This document shows positions 28,176 to 37,306 of a stretch of DNA of 64,000 bases, piece by piece. Positions within the stretch are counted from its first letter, which is position 1, and each line of letters opens with the position of its first letter. The stretch is from Pelagibacterales bacterium SAG-MED30 (GTDB lineage: Bacteria; Pseudomonadota; Alphaproteobacteria; Pelagibacterales; Pelagibacteraceae). Below the pieces are notes generated by a model. That model was not told the DNA's origin, made no database searches, and worked only from the letters and a program-made list of their open reading frames with translations. A program made the translations under genes and the position numbers. The stretch lies in assembly GCA_014653775.1 (NCBI GenBank), contig JACWEA010000001.1, positions 92,722 through 156,721 of the forward strand, given 5' to 3'.

Positions 28176-28676
28176 ATGAAAGTAAATATAGCACTTCTAA
28201 CTGTAACAGATACTAGAACATTTGATAATGATAAATCGGGAGCAATCTTGGTAAATAAAATTAAAGAGGCCAATCATATTTTGATAGATAGAAAAATATG
28301 TAAAGATGAAAAGGATGAAATAGTTTTAATATTAAAAGAATGGCTCAAGAATAAAAAAATCGATGTTATCATAACTACAGGAGGAACAGGTCTTACAGGT
28401 AGAGACATAACTCCGGAGGCACTAGAAGAAGTTGCTGATAAACAAATACCAGGATTTGGAGAAATTTTTAGAAATATTAGTTTGAAATCAGTTGGTACAT
28501 CAGCAATACAATCTAGAGCTTCAGCAGTGTTGTCAAATGGCAAGTACATTTTTGCTTTACCAGGATCATCTGGTGGAGTTACAGATGCTTGGGAAGGAAT
28601 TTTAAAACATCAACTAGATATAAATCATAAACCATGTAATTTTGTAGAATTGTTTCCAAGATTAAAAGAAAAATAA
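28176..28676 (+). CDS. moaB: Molybdenum cofactor biosynthesis protein MoaB
   Basis: 166 residues, MogA/MoaB fold, which adenylates molybdopterin before metal insertion. Seen: LLTVTDTRTFDNDKSG at the start, the nucleotide loop TTGGTGLTGRDITPEAL, and FALPGSSGGVTDAWEGIL near the end. It opens a region rich in molybdenum genes, although it is separated from the moaA-E group by the cox operon. No moeA is present in the window. Confidence 0.95.
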   Translation: MKVNIALLTVTDTRTFDNDKSGAILVNKIKEANHILIDRKICKDEKDEIVLILKEWLKNKKIDVIITTGGTGLTGRDITPEALEEVADKQIPGFGEIFRNISLKSVGTSAIQSRASAVLSNGKYIFALPGSSGGVTDAWEGILKHQLDINHKPCNFVELFPRLKEK

Positions 28677-28922
28677 TTATTTTTGATATTTTTCTTTCCA
28701 CTCAGAATATGGCATTCCATAAACATGTTTTCTAGAATCTGGATCTGAAATAGTGATACCTTTTTTTTCAGCTTCTTCTCGATACCATCTGGATAAACAA
28801 TTTCTACAGAAGCCTGCCAAATTCATTAGATCGATATTTTGAACATCTTTTCTTTCTCTTAAATGTCCAATCAATCTTTCAAAGGTAGCTGATTGTAATT
28901 CTTTTTTTGTATTATCATCCAT
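28677..28922 (-). CDS. DUF1244 family protein
   Basis: 81 residues, DUF1244. The core DVQNIDLMNLAGFCRNCLSRWYREEA is highly conserved in the family and contains a CxxC pair; GMPYSEWKEKYQ closes the protein. Function unknown; the invariant cysteines suggest metal binding or a redox role. Its stop abuts the moaB stop with no gap (convergent), and its start lies 30 bases from coxG, transcribed the other way. Confidence 0.92.
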   Translation of the reverse strand: MDDNTKKELQSATFERLIGHLRERKDVQNIDLMNLAGFCRNCLSRWYREEAEKKGITISDPDSRKHVYGMPYSEWKEKYQK

Positions 28923-28952
28923 AATTTTATATGTTAGTCTTTTATTTCACTT

Positions 28953-29534
28953 ATGAAATTATCTGGATCATATCAAATTAATTTAGAAAAACAAAAAGTT
29001 TGGGAAGCTTTAAATGATCCAGAGATATTAAAAAAAGCTATACCAGGTTGTGAAGAATTTATAAAAAAATCAGACACTGAGTTTACTGCTAAAGCTACAA
29101 ATAAAATTGGACCTTTTAATGCAAGTTTTACAGGTGATATTGAATTAGGAGATCTTAACCCACCAGATAGTTATAAAATATCAGGTTCAGGAAATTCCCC
29201 AGTTGGATTTGCTTCAGGAGAAGCAAGTGTAAAATTAGAAGATCACGATAATGGAACTAAACTTTCTTATGAAGTGCAGGCAAACGTTGGTGGAAAAATA
29301 GCTCAAGTAGGCTCTAGATTAATTGATATGACAGCAAAAAAAATGGCTGATATATTTTTCGGTAAATTTTCAGAATTAATTTCAAAAGATGAAAATTTAT
29401 CAAGAGAACTTCCAGATATCAGTAAACTAAGTTCTGACAGTTCAATTACAAATAATAAAAAAACTAATCCAAAAATACTTATTTATTCAGCTATAGTTTT
29501 AGCAGCGGCAATAATTATTTATTCATTTTTTTAA
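28953..29534 (+). CDS. coxG: CoxG-like carbon monoxide dehydrogenase accessory protein
   Basis: 193 residues. SRPBCC/CoxG domain over the first 145 residues (MKLSGSYQINLEKQKVWEAL, PEILKKAIPGCEEF, GKIAQVGSRLIDMTAKKMADIFF), then a Lys/Asn linker and one C-terminal hydrophobic anchor (about 173-192). In CO oxidisers CoxG ties the dehydrogenase to the cytoplasmic face of the membrane. Located 125 bases upstream of coxS in the same direction. That gap contains a plausible promoter for coxS, so coxG may be expressed separately. Confidence 0.9.
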   Translation: MKLSGSYQINLEKQKVWEALNDPEILKKAIPGCEEFIKKSDTEFTAKATNKIGPFNASFTGDIELGDLNPPDSYKISGSGNSPVGFASGEASVKLEDHDNGTKLSYEVQANVGGKIAQVGSRLIDMTAKKMADIFFGKFSELISKDENLSRELPDISKLSSDSSITNNKKTNPKILIYSAIVLAAAIIIYSFF

Positions 29535-29603
29535 AAACCTTATTTTTAGATAAAAAATTATTATAAAATTCACGCAAAAGTAGAATTATAATTTAATTAA
29601 TAT

Positions 29604-29632
29604 TTGCTTCTCCATTTCACTTGTGATGTAAT
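29604..29632 (+). promoter_or_regulatory. Candidate coxSLM promoter
   Basis: TTGCTT (29604-29609), 17-base spacer, TGTAAT (29627-29632), 28 bases before the coxS ATG and followed by a strong ribosome-binding sequence AAGGGGGA. The -10 is imperfect, so this is a weak call. Confidence 0.3.
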
Positions 29633-29659
29633 TATTTAATTAATTAAGGGGGACATGCG

Positions 29660-30121
29660 ATGACAAAAGTTACATTAGAAGTTAATGGAAAAAAAGTCAG
29701 TAAAGATGTTGCAGACCACACACTTTTATCAGTTTTTTTAAGAGATAATTTAAATTTAACAGGAACACACGTTGGTTGTGATACTAGTCAGTGTGGAGCT
29801 TGTGTAGTTCATGTAAATGGCAAATCAATAAAGAGTTGTTCAACATTAGCGGCAGACATTGATGGTTCTAAGGTTACTACAATTGAAGGCTTAGCAAAAG
29901 ATGGAAAACTTCATCCTATGCAAGAAGCATTTAAAAAGACACATGGATTACAGTGTGGATTTTGCACGCCAGGAATGGTTATGAGTGCTGTAGATCTATT
30001 ACAAACAAAAAAAAATCCTAGTGAACAAGAAATTAGAGAATGGTTAGAAGGCAATATCTGTAGATGCACAGGTTATCAAAATATAGTTGCAGCTGTAAAA
30101 GATGCTTCAACAAAAATGTAA
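29660..30121 (+). CDS. coxS: CODH-family small [2Fe-2S] subunit
   Basis: 153 residues with the eight cysteines of two [2Fe-2S] clusters: [22 protein letters not shown] (plant-type cluster) and [10 protein letters not shown] with [14 protein letters not shown] (second cluster). It passes electrons from the molybdenum site to the FAD subunit. First gene of a coxS-L-M order, the order typical of form II enzymes. A strong Shine-Dalgarno (AAGGGGGA) precedes it, unusual for this sparse genome, suggesting good expression. Confidence 0.95.
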   Translation: MTKVTLEVNGKKVSKDVADHTLLSVFLRDNLNLTGTHVGCDTSQCGACVVHVNGKSIKSCSTLAADIDGSKVTTIEGLAKDGKLHPMQEAFKKTHGLQCGFCTPGMVMSAVDLLQTKKNPSEQEIREWLEGNICRCTGYQNIVAAVKDASTKM

Positions 30122-30138
30122 TTTGAAAGGAGAAAAAA

Positions 30139-32517
30139 ATGGCAAGTCTAGTTGGATCAAGGGTCGAAAGAAAAGAAGATGGAAGATTTTTACAAGGAAA
30201 AGGGAGATATACAGCAGATATTAATATTGCAAATCAAACATATGCTATTTTTGTAAGATCTCCTCATGCGAGAGCAAAAATTAAAAGTGTAGATACTTCT
30301 AAAGCATTAAAATCATCAGGAGTAGTTGGAGTATTAACTGGTAAAGAAATTGCAGAAGATAAAATTGGAGGTCTGATCGCTGGATGGGCAATTAGAAGTG
30401 AAGATGGCTCTGAAATGAAAGTTCCAGCAAACCCCCCATTAGCAAAAGATGTTGCTAACTTTGTGGGTGAACCTATAGCAGTTGTTTTTGCAGAAACTTT
30501 AGATGAAGCTAAAGAAGGTGCAGAAAAAGTAAAAGTTGATTATAAAGTTTTAAAAGCTGTAGTAGATCCAGCTGATGCAATGAAAAGCGAAGCCATCCAT
30601 GATGGTGTAGATAAAAATCTTTGTTATGATTGGTTACTAGGAGATAGAAAAGCTGTAGATGAAGCTTTTGCAAAAGCTGACAAAATTATCAAAGTAGATT
30701 TAATAAATAATAGATTAGTTCCTAATGCGATGGAACCAAGAGCATGTGTGGTTGACTATAATACTGCTTCAGAAGAAATTACTTTGTATACTACAAGTCA
30801 AAATCCTCATTTATCTAGATTAGTTATGTCGGCGTTTGGTGGTGTTGCACCAGAAAATAAATTGAGAGTAGTAGCTCCTGATGTAGGGGGTGGATTTGGA
30901 TCTAAAATTAATGTTTACAATGAAGAGATTGTTTGTAGTTGGGCATCAAAAAAAATAGAAAGACCAATAAAATGGGTTGCTGAAAGAACAGAATCTTTCT
31001 TAACGGATACTCATGGAAGAGATCATGTTACTCACGCAGAGTTAGCTGTAACTAAAGAAGGTAAGTTTTTAGGATTTAAAAATGAAACTATTGCTAACTT
31101 AGGTGCTTATGCAAGAGTATTTGGAACAGTAACTCCGACATATTTATTTGGACCATGTGCTACAGGTGTTTATGTAATTCCTGCAGCTTATTCAAATGTT
31201 AAAGCTGTTTATACAAATACTGCTCCAGTTGACGCGTATAGAGGTGCTGGAAGACCAGAAGCAACTTATACAATTGAAAGATTAGTTGAAAAAGCTGCTA
31301 TGGAATTAGGTATTGATAAAACTGAAATTAGGATGAGAAATTTTCCAACAGAATTTCCATTTAAACAAACATTAGTTCATACAGTAGACTCCGGTGATTA
31401 TGTTGCTGGTTTAGAAAAAGCTAAACAAATGGCAGATTATGCAGGATTTGAAGCTAGAAGAAAAAAATCTGAAGCCAACGGTAAACTGAGAGGAATTGGA
31501 GTTTCATCTTATTTTGAGGCTTGTGGAATTGCACCTTCAGCTGCAGTTATGTCATTAGGTTGTGGAGTAGGGCTATGGGAGTCAGCAGAAGTAAGATTTA
31601 ATCCTACCGGACAAATATCTGTTTTTACAGGTGCACACAGTCATGGACAAAGCCACCAAACAACATTTGCACAAATAGCAGCAGATGAATTAGGTGTACC
31701 TATGGAAAACATTGATGTTGTTCATGGTGATACTGATAAAGGAACATTTGGAATGGGTACCTATGGTTCAAGATCATTAACCGTTGGAGGTATTGCAATT
31801 GTTAATGCTTGTAAAAAAATTGTAGCTAAAGGTAAAAGAGTTGCAGCTAAAATGCTTGAAGTTAATGAAGATGAAATTGAATTTAAGGATGGAGAGTTTG
31901 TAGCTTTAAAATCTAATAAGAAAAAAACTATTGGAGAAATAGCTTTTGCTTGTTATTTACCAGGTCAAAGAGATGAAATGAAATCTCCAATACCTGAAGG
32001 AGATGAGCCAGGTTTAATAGAGTCTTCTTTCTTTGATCCTGCAAACTTCTCATTTCCAGCAGGTTCACATATTTGTGAGGTAGAAATTGATCCTGAAACT
32101 GGAAATGTAAAAGTTGAAAAATACACAGCAGTTGATGATTTTGGAAGAATAGTAAATCCAATGATCGTTGAAGGACAAGTTCATGGAGGAATTGCTCAAG
32201 GAATAGGTCAGGCTTTGCATGAAAATACTCAATATGATGAAACAGGACAACTAATGACCGCTTCATATATGGATTATACAATGCCAAGAGCAGATAATTT
32301 TCCAGAGTTTAATTTAGGTTTCACATGCACTCATGCAACATCTAATCCACTTGGAGTTAAAGGTTGTGGAGAAGCAGGTGCAATCGCTTCACCACCAACA
32401 GTTATGAATGCAGTAATTGATGCATTAGGTGGTCAAGAAATTTCAATGCCTGCAACAGCTGAGAAAGTCTGGAAAGCTTGCAAGACATTAAAAAAATCTA
32501 ACGCTAAAGCAGCATAG
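30139..32517 (+). CDS. coxL: CODH-family large molybdopterin subunit, form II
   Basis: 792 residues of the xanthine-oxidase superfamily. The active-site signature is AYRGAGR (366-372), which marks form II; form I CO dehydrogenases carry AYxCSFR with a Cys that bridges Mo and Cu. The catalytic Glu lies in GCGEAGA (Glu745). Other cofactor motifs are VGGGFGSK-like GGGFGSK and GQGxxT-like SHGQSHQT. True CO oxidation by form II enzymes is doubtful and substrates are largely unknown. Followed by a strong ribosome-binding site and coxM. Confidence 0.94.
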   Translation: MASLVGSRVERKEDGRFLQGKGRYTADINIANQTYAIFVRSPHARAKIKSVDTSKALKSSGVVGVLTGKEIAEDKIGGLIAGWAIRSEDGSEMKVPANPPLAKDVANFVGEPIAVVFAETLDEAKEGAEKVKVDYKVLKAVVDPADAMKSEAIHDGVDKNLCYDWLLGDRKAVDEAFAKADKIIKVDLINNRLVPNAMEPRACVVDYNTASEEITLYTTSQNPHLSRLVMSAFGGVAPENKLRVVAPDVGGGFGSKINVYNEEIVCSWASKKIERPIKWVAERTESFLTDTHGRDHVTHAELAVTKEGKFLGFKNETIANLGAYARVFGTVTPTYLFGPCATGVYVIPAAYSNVKAVYTNTAPVDAYRGAGRPEATYTIERLVEKAAMELGIDKTEIRMRNFPTEFPFKQTLVHTVDSGDYVAGLEKAKQMADYAGFEARRKKSEANGKLRGIGVSSYFEACGIAPSAAVMSLGCGVGLWESAEVRFNPTGQISVFTGAHSHGQSHQTTFAQIAADELGVPMENIDVVHGDTDKGTFGMGTYGSRSLTVGGIAIVNACKKIVAKGKRVAAKMLEVNEDEIEFKDGEFVALKSNKKKTIGEIAFACYLPGQRDEMKSPIPEGDEPGLIESSFFDPANFSFPAGSHICEVEIDPETGNVKVEKYTAVDDFGRIVNPMIVEGQVHGGIAQGIGQALHENTQYDETGQLMTASYMDYTMPRADNFPEFNLGFTCTHATSNPLGVKGCGEAGAIASPPTVMNAVIDALGGQEISMPATAEKVWKACKTLKKSNAKAA

Positions 32518-32526
32518 GAGTTACTT

Positions 32527-33312
32527 ATGAAAACATTTAATTATCACACACCAAAAGATGTTAAAGAAGCTTCAAAGTTAGCATCAACTAGTTCTGCCTT
32601 TTTAGCAGGAGGCATGACAACTATCCCTTCAATAAAATTGGGATTAGCAACTTACAAAGATATAATTGATATTAAAAGTATTAAAAAATTGTCTGGTATT
32701 AAAGTAAGTGGTAAATCTGTAACAATTGGTGCTACAACTAAACATGCAGAAGTTGCAGCCTCAAAAGAAGTTCAAAAAACAATTCCAGCTCTTGCAAAAT
32801 TAGCAGGGAACATTGGAGATGCACAAGTTAGAAACAGAGGCACAATTGGTGGATCAATTTCTAATAATGATCCTTCAGCTTGTTATCCTTCGGCGTGTAT
32901 GGCACTTAACGCAGTGATTCATACCAATAGTAGAAAAATTCCAGCTGAAAAGTTTTTTACAGGCATGTTTGAAACTGCTTTAAAAAAAGGGGAACTTGTT
33001 GAGGCAGTAGAGTTTCAGGTTCCTGAAAAAGCTGATTATCAAAAACACCCAAATCCAGCATCAAGATATGCTATTATTGGAGTTTTTGTTGCTAAACATA
33101 AAAAAGAAGTAAACGTAGCGGTTACAGGCGCAAAATCTTGTGTTTATATTGATAAGGATTTATCAAAAAAATTATCATCAAGTTTTTCTTCATCAGTAAT
33201 TGAGGGTATGAAAGTAGATGATTCTGAAATGAATTCAGATATGCATGCATCTTCTGAATATAGAGCCAATCTAGTTTCTTTATATGCAAAAAAAGCTGTT
33301 GAAGCTTGTTAA
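32527..33312 (+). CDS. coxM: CODH-family FAD-binding medium subunit
   Basis: 261 residues. The two FAD-binding signatures of the family are present as LAGGMTTIPSIK (near 28-39) and TIGGSISNNDPSACYP (near 108-123), with GDAQVRNRGT just before. It hands electrons from the iron-sulfur subunit to the acceptor chain. Third gene of the SLM operon, nine bases after coxL. Confidence 0.94.
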   Translation: MKTFNYHTPKDVKEASKLASTSSAFLAGGMTTIPSIKLGLATYKDIIDIKSIKKLSGIKVSGKSVTIGATTKHAEVAASKEVQKTIPALAKLAGNIGDAQVRNRGTIGGSISNNDPSACYPSACMALNAVIHTNSRKIPAEKFFTGMFETALKKGELVEAVEFQVPEKADYQKHPNPASRYAIIGVFVAKHKKEVNVAVTGAKSCVYIDKDLSKKLSSSFSSSVIEGMKVDDSEMNSDMHASSEYRANLVSLYAKKAVEAC

Positions 33313-33331
33313 TTAGATATTATTTTTTCAA

Positions 33332-33661
33332 ATGAAAAATTCATTTGATGAAAAAATTTTAGAAGAAGCTCATGACTGGGTTAAAGTTAATCAAAAAGTT
33401 GTTTTAGCTACAGTTATTCAAACATGGGGCTCTTCCCCAAGACCAACTGGAAGTAGAATGATAGTAAATGAGAAGGGTGATTTCTCTGGATCAGTTTCAG
33501 GGGGGTGTGTTGAATCTGCGGTCGTTAGAGAAAGCATGGGTTTACTTAAGGATAACAAACCTCATAAAAAAATAGAATTTAAAGTTTCTAATGAAAGTGC
33601 CTGGGAAGTAGGCCTTGCTTGTGGTGGTGAAATTACAGTTTATTTAGAACAAATAAACTAA
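33332..33661 (+). CDS. XdhC/CoxI-family maturation protein, N-terminal half
   Basis: 109 residues equal to the XdhC_CoxI domain alone: TVIQTWGSSPRPTGSRMIV, SGSVSGGCVESAVVRE and VGLACGGEITVYLE. XdhC proteins protect and sulfurate the molybdenum cofactor before insertion. In most bacteria this domain and the Rossmann domain form one protein; here they are two genes overlapping by one base (TAATG). Both ends coincide with domain limits, so this looks like a natural split rather than a frameshift. Confidence 0.9.
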   Translation: MKNSFDEKILEEAHDWVKVNQKVVLATVIQTWGSSPRPTGSRMIVNEKGDFSGSVSGGCVESAVVRESMGLLKDNKPHKKIEFKVSNESAWEVGLACGGEITVYLEQIN

Positions 33662-34341
33662 TGAAATTAGAAACGTTAAAATCAATTATTAGTAAAAAAA
33701 AAAATAAAACTGAATTTGCAATAATTACAAATCTATCAACAGGCGAAAGCGAAATTTTTGAAAAAGAAAAACCTTTAAGCAAAGAATTAGAAAAATATTC
33801 TAATCAGATTAATGAATTTTTTAAATCTAAAAAGAATGGAGTAATTGATGGGACAGAAATATTTATAGAAACTTATATAAAACCAATTAAAGTAATTATA
33901 GTTGGGGCAGTTCATATAGCTCAATATTTGGTAGAATTTGCAAAAAGTTTGAATTTTGAAATTTCTATAATTGATCCAAGGGGTTACTTTGCATCTGAGC
34001 AAAGATTTCCTGAAATGAAGATAATTAATAAGTGGCCAGATGAAGCCTTCAAGCAGATTGAAACAAATGAAAATACAGCTTTAATAGCTTTAACTCATGA
34101 TCCTAAGATAGATGATCCGGCATTACAACATGCTTTAAATAAAAAATTTTATTACGTTGGTGCACTTGGAAGTAAAAAAACTCATGCTAACAGATGTGAA
34201 AGATTAAAAGAAGCAGGTTTTAGCTCAAATAAAATTAATTCTATTCATGGACCAATTGGTATAAAATTGGGTGGAAGATCTGCACCTGAAATAGCATTAT
34301 CTATTATTGCTCAGCTAGTTGCAGAAACATATAAAAAATGA
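33661..34341 (+). CDS. XdhC family protein, Rossmann half
   Basis: 226 residues. A diverged N-terminal 75 residues is followed by the XdhC Rossmann domain: IIVGAVHIAQYLVEFAKSL, SIIDPRGYFASEQRFP, ALTHDPKIDDPALQHAL and YVGALGSKKTHANR, ending with GRSAPEIALSIIAQLVAE. Works with the preceding XdhC N-terminal half in cofactor maturation for the CoxL enzyme (inference from family and position). Overlaps the next gene by four bases. Confidence 0.9.
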   Translation: MKLETLKSIISKKKNKTEFAIITNLSTGESEIFEKEKPLSKELEKYSNQINEFFKSKKNGVIDGTEIFIETYIKPIKVIIVGAVHIAQYLVEFAKSLNFEISIIDPRGYFASEQRFPEMKIINKWPDEAFKQIETNENTALIALTHDPKIDDPALQHALNKKFYYVGALGSKKTHANRCERLKEAGFSSNKINSIHGPIGIKLGGRSAPEIALSIIAQLVAETYKK

Positions 34342-35258
34342 AAAAAATTTATATTGTATTTGTTTTGATATTTTTAACTTCTTCTGCTTATGCCGATAAA
34401 TTATTGAAAAGTGGTTTCTTAAGTGGAGAATGGGATTTAGATATAAACTTTAAAGTAGATAACCCTAAAGATAAAATTATAATAATTTATAACCATGGGT
34501 CAGATGAAAATGATAAACCTTCTAAAAACTGTCAATGGAAGAATAATGTAAGAAATTTTGCAGCTTTATCTGGAAAAAAAATAAAAAATAAAGAAATCTT
34601 GGTTTATAGCTTTTGTTCAGATAACCTTGGAGGAGATGATTGGAAAATATTTTGGAAGAAAAAAGACGTAAAATATCAAGGTACCCCAAAACTAGAAAAA
34701 AGAGTAGAAGCTAATCATGAATTGATTGAAAAATTTATTAATCTTGGAGTACCAAACAATCAAATTTTTATTTCAGGACACTCTTGTGGAGGATGGCTTA
34801 CTATGATGTTTATGGCAAAATATCCAAATAAAATTGCAGGTGGAATCTCTACTCACCATGCATGCTATGGAAAATTATCCACAAAATATAAAGTTAAAAA
34901 AGTTGGTGAAGAAGAAGCTTTAAAAAAATTTAAAAAAAAGAAACCTGTTGCATCATATTTTAGAACATCTCAAATAAAAGCTATAAGTGAAGCAAAAAAC
35001 TTACCAGTTTTGATCTTTACTCATCCAAAAGATCCATTTGATGGCTTGTTGTCAGATTGGGTTGAAGATATTCCAGGCACTGAAAGAATTGTAATCAGTG
35101 AAGATTTTAAGATAAACAACAAGTCTTGTAAAAGAATTGGGATTAATAATGGAGAAAGGTGGACTGAGCCACTTACAAATGGTCACTGGATGTCCTTTGG
35201 TGATTGTTTTCAATATTATAATTCAAAAATCTTAGAATTTGTTCAATCTAAAATTTAA
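34338..35258 (+). CDS. Secreted alpha/beta hydrolase-like protein
   Basis: 306 residues. Cleavable signal peptide (IYIVFVLIFLTSSAYA, about 4-19), so probably periplasmic. An alpha/beta hydrolase fold with nucleophile elbow GHSCGG near residue 149, a probable Asp in FTHPKDPFDG and a late His in NGHWMSF. Several cysteines (KNCQW, SFCSDN, HHACYG, KSCKR, GDCFQ) could form disulfides. Overlaps the XdhC gene by four bases and precedes the MocA-like gene by two, so it belongs to the cox operon, an unusual partner for a cytoplasmic dehydrogenase. Substrate unknown. Confidence 0.75.
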   Translation: MKKIYIVFVLIFLTSSAYADKLLKSGFLSGEWDLDINFKVDNPKDKIIIIYNHGSDENDKPSKNCQWKNNVRNFAALSGKKIKNKEILVYSFCSDNLGGDDWKIFWKKKDVKYQGTPKLEKRVEANHELIEKFINLGVPNNQIFISGHSCGGWLTMMFMAKYPNKIAGGISTHHACYGKLSTKYKVKKVGEEEALKKFKKKKPVASYFRTSQIKAISEAKNLPVLIFTHPKDPFDGLLSDWVEDIPGTERIVISEDFKINNKSCKRIGINNGERWTEPLTNGHWMSFGDCFQYYNSKILEFVQSKI

Positions 35259-35260
35259 AA

Positions 35261-35836
35261 ATGATTAAAGCAATTTTGCTTGCTGCTGGTCAGTCAAAAA
35301 GACTTAAATCAGAAAATAAATTATCAAAGATTTATAAAAAAAAACATTTAATTAATCATACACTACAAACATTACACAAAAGTAAAGTTAACAAAGTTAT
35401 TATTGTTTTTGGTTATCAGCATAAAAAAATTAAAAAGATAATCAAAAAACATAAAAAAAATATTTTTATCTTTAATAAAGATTATAAAAAGGGAATGGCC
35501 TCATCTATTAAAACCGGTTTAAAAAAAGTATCAAGAACTGACAAAGGTTTTATTGTTGTCCAATCAGATATGCCTTTTATAAAAAAATCAGATATTAATA
35601 AGATTTATAGTTCAATTAAATTTAAAAAATATTTGGTCTACGTTTTAAAGTATAAAAATAAGATCGGTAATCCTATTGGTTTTGATATTTCTTTGATCAA
35701 AAAATTTAAAAATATTAAAGGCGAATTTGGTGCAAAATTTATGGTCAAAAGACTTAAGAACAGAACAAAATTTATTAGGATAAGTACAGCTAAATCTTTT
35801 AAAGATTTTGATAAGGCTTCAGATTTTAGAATCTGA
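35261..35836 (+). CDS. MocA-like molybdenum cofactor cytidylyltransferase
   Basis: 191 residues of the MobA-like NTP transferase fold. Seen: ILLAAGQSKRLKSENKLSKI at the start, KGMASSIKTGL, VVQSDMPFI, and the MocA-type segment IGNPIGFD followed by GEFGAKFMV. MocA makes molybdopterin cytosine dinucleotide, the cofactor form used by CODH/xanthine-dehydrogenase relatives; its place at the end of the cox operon fits that. Very Lys-rich, as are neighbours. Overlaps the convergent msrQ end by 18 bases. Confidence 0.85.
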   Translation: MIKAILLAAGQSKRLKSENKLSKIYKKKHLINHTLQTLHKSKVNKVIIVFGYQHKKIKKIIKKHKKNIFIFNKDYKKGMASSIKTGLKKVSRTDKGFIVVQSDMPFIKKSDINKIYSSIKFKKYLVYVLKYKNKIGNPIGFDISLIKKFKNIKGEFGAKFMVKRLKNRTKFIRISTAKSFKDFDKASDFRI

Positions 35837-36400
35837 TTTATTAAAATTGATTCTAAAAAGTAAAAGAATTATTAAAATTATCAGAAAAATAAGTGGTTTA
35901 AAAAATATAGTCTTTGATAACCAAATAAAATGAAGTACCCCAAAAATAGAAATTATATAAATTAATCTATGAATTTTTTTCCAATTTTGTTTTAAAATTC
36001 TTATCATCTTGTCTGATGAAGTGATTGCAAGAGGAATTAATAAAAGCCATGCAGAAAATCCAATAAATACAAATTTCTTTTTAAGAACGTCATCAATCAA
36101 TGGCTCAAAATCGAATCTGTAATCAAGTCCAACATAACTTAACATATGTATTGAGGCATAGAAAAAAGCGAACAAGCCAAGCATTCTTCTAAATTTAATC
36201 CATTCTAAAGATTTTGTAATTTTTTTGAGGGGCGTCATTGAGAGAGTTAAAAAAATAAAAATAAGTGTCCACTCGCCAAAATGGTTTATAATCCTATCTA
36301 CAGGTTCTGGCCCTAATTTATCGTAAAATATTTGATAGGTAATTATATAAATTGGCCAAAGGGATATTAAAAAGACAGCAGGCTTAAAATAATTTTTCAA
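35819..36400 (-). CDS. msrQ: MsrQ heme membrane subunit of the MsrPQ system
   Basis: 193 residues with about six membrane segments and ferric-reductase-like features: RIINHFGEWTLIFIFLTLSMTPL with a likely heme-ligand His, RRMLGLFAFFYASIHMLSYVG, and WKKIHRLIYIISIFGVLHFIW. In the inner membrane it passes electrons from the quinone pool or flavins to MsrP. Six bases downstream of msrP, as usual. Confidence 0.93.
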   Translation of the reverse strand: MKNYFKPAVFLISLWPIYIITYQIFYDKLGPEPVDRIINHFGEWTLIFIFLTLSMTPLKKITKSLEWIKFRRMLGLFAFFYASIHMLSYVGLDYRFDFEPLIDDVLKKKFVFIGFSAWLLLIPLAITSSDKMIRILKQNWKKIHRLIYIISIFGVLHFIWLSKTIFFKPLIFLIILIILLLFRINFNKSDSKI

Positions 36401-36406
36401 TTTATT

Positions 36407-37306
36407 TTAGTAATTCTTTTTTAAATCCATACCACTATAAAGATGAGCAACTTCATCTCCATAACCATTGAACATTAAAGTTTTTATCCTTGGTGCTAAA
36501 ATACTTTCTCCAATTACTCTCTCTGTGGCTTGAGACCATCTTGGATGGTCAACTTCAGGATTTACATTTGAGTAAAAACCATACTCTCTTGGTGAAGCAT
36601 TTTTCCAGGCAGTGTTCGGCATTTTTTTTGTTAATTTAATTCTAACAATTGATTTCGCACTTTTAAAACCATACTTCCACGGTATGAATATTCTTAATGG
36701 TGCTCCATTTTGATTTGGCAAAGGTTTGTCATATAAACCAGTTACAACTGTCGTAAGAGGGTGCATTGCTTCATCTAATCTCAAACCTTCAATATAAGGC
36801 CAGTTTAAAACAGGATATCTTTGACCAACCATTTCTTCAGGATTATAAACAGTTTCAAATTCAACGAATTTTGCTGATGGTTTAATCTGAACTTTATTAA
36901 GTAATTCACTTAATGAAAAACCTAACCATGGTATTACCATTGACCATCCTTCAACACACCTAAGTTTTAAAATTCTTTCTTCAGATTTAATTGCTAGAAT
37001 TTCTTCAATAGGGAGCTCTAAAGATTTTTCGACCTCACCTTCAATTTTAATACTCCAAGGTCTTGTAGTAAAATTTTTTGCTCTTCTATGAGGATCACTT
37101 TTACCAGTACCGAATTCATAAAAATTATTATAGGTCGTTATATCCTCATAACTATTTGGTTCATTTAGATTACTGGCTTTAGCATTTATTAATGGAACTG
37201 AGCTTAATGTGAGTGCACCTAATCCATAGCCCATAGATTTAATAAAAGATCTTCTGTCATTATAAATTTTTTCAGGAGTAATTTCCGAATATTTAAACTT
37301 TTTCAT
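36407..37306 (-). CDS. msrP: MsrP periplasmic molybdoenzyme (methionine sulfoxide reductase)
   Basis: 299 residues. Twin-arginine signal DRRSFIKSMG (17-26) sends the folded molybdoprotein to the periplasm. Sulfite-oxidase fold with the molybdenum ligand Cys117 in LRCVEGWSM, PWLGFSLSELL, and RIFIPWKYGFKSAKSI near the cofactor. Repairs oxidised methionine in envelope proteins. Its start overlaps moaE by 14 bases, linking it to cofactor synthesis genes in one transcript. Confidence 0.94.
   Translation of the reverse strand: MKKFKYSEITPEKIYNDRRSFIKSMGYGLGALTLSSVPLINAKASNLNEPNSYEDITTYNNFYEFGTGKSDPHRRAKNFTTRPWSIKIEGEVEKSLELPIEEILAIKSEERILKLRCVEGWSMVIPWLGFSLSELLNKVQIKPSAKFVEFETVYNPEEMVGQRYPVLNWPYIEGLRLDEAMHPLTTVVTGLYDKPLPNQNGAPLRIFIPWKYGFKSAKSIVRIKLTKKMPNTAWKNASPREYGFYSNVNPEVDHPRWSQATERVIGESILAPRIKTLMFNGYGDEVAHLYSGMDLKKNY

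Noticed and set aside
31928-32287. Minus-strand frame inside coxL
   Set aside because: Composition is that of an antisense shadow (Leu/His/Phe-rich) within a strongly conserved gene.
33332-34341. Split xdhC read as a frameshifted pseudogene
   Set aside because: The break falls on the domain boundary, the second gene has its own ATG in TAATG overlap and both halves keep their motifs.
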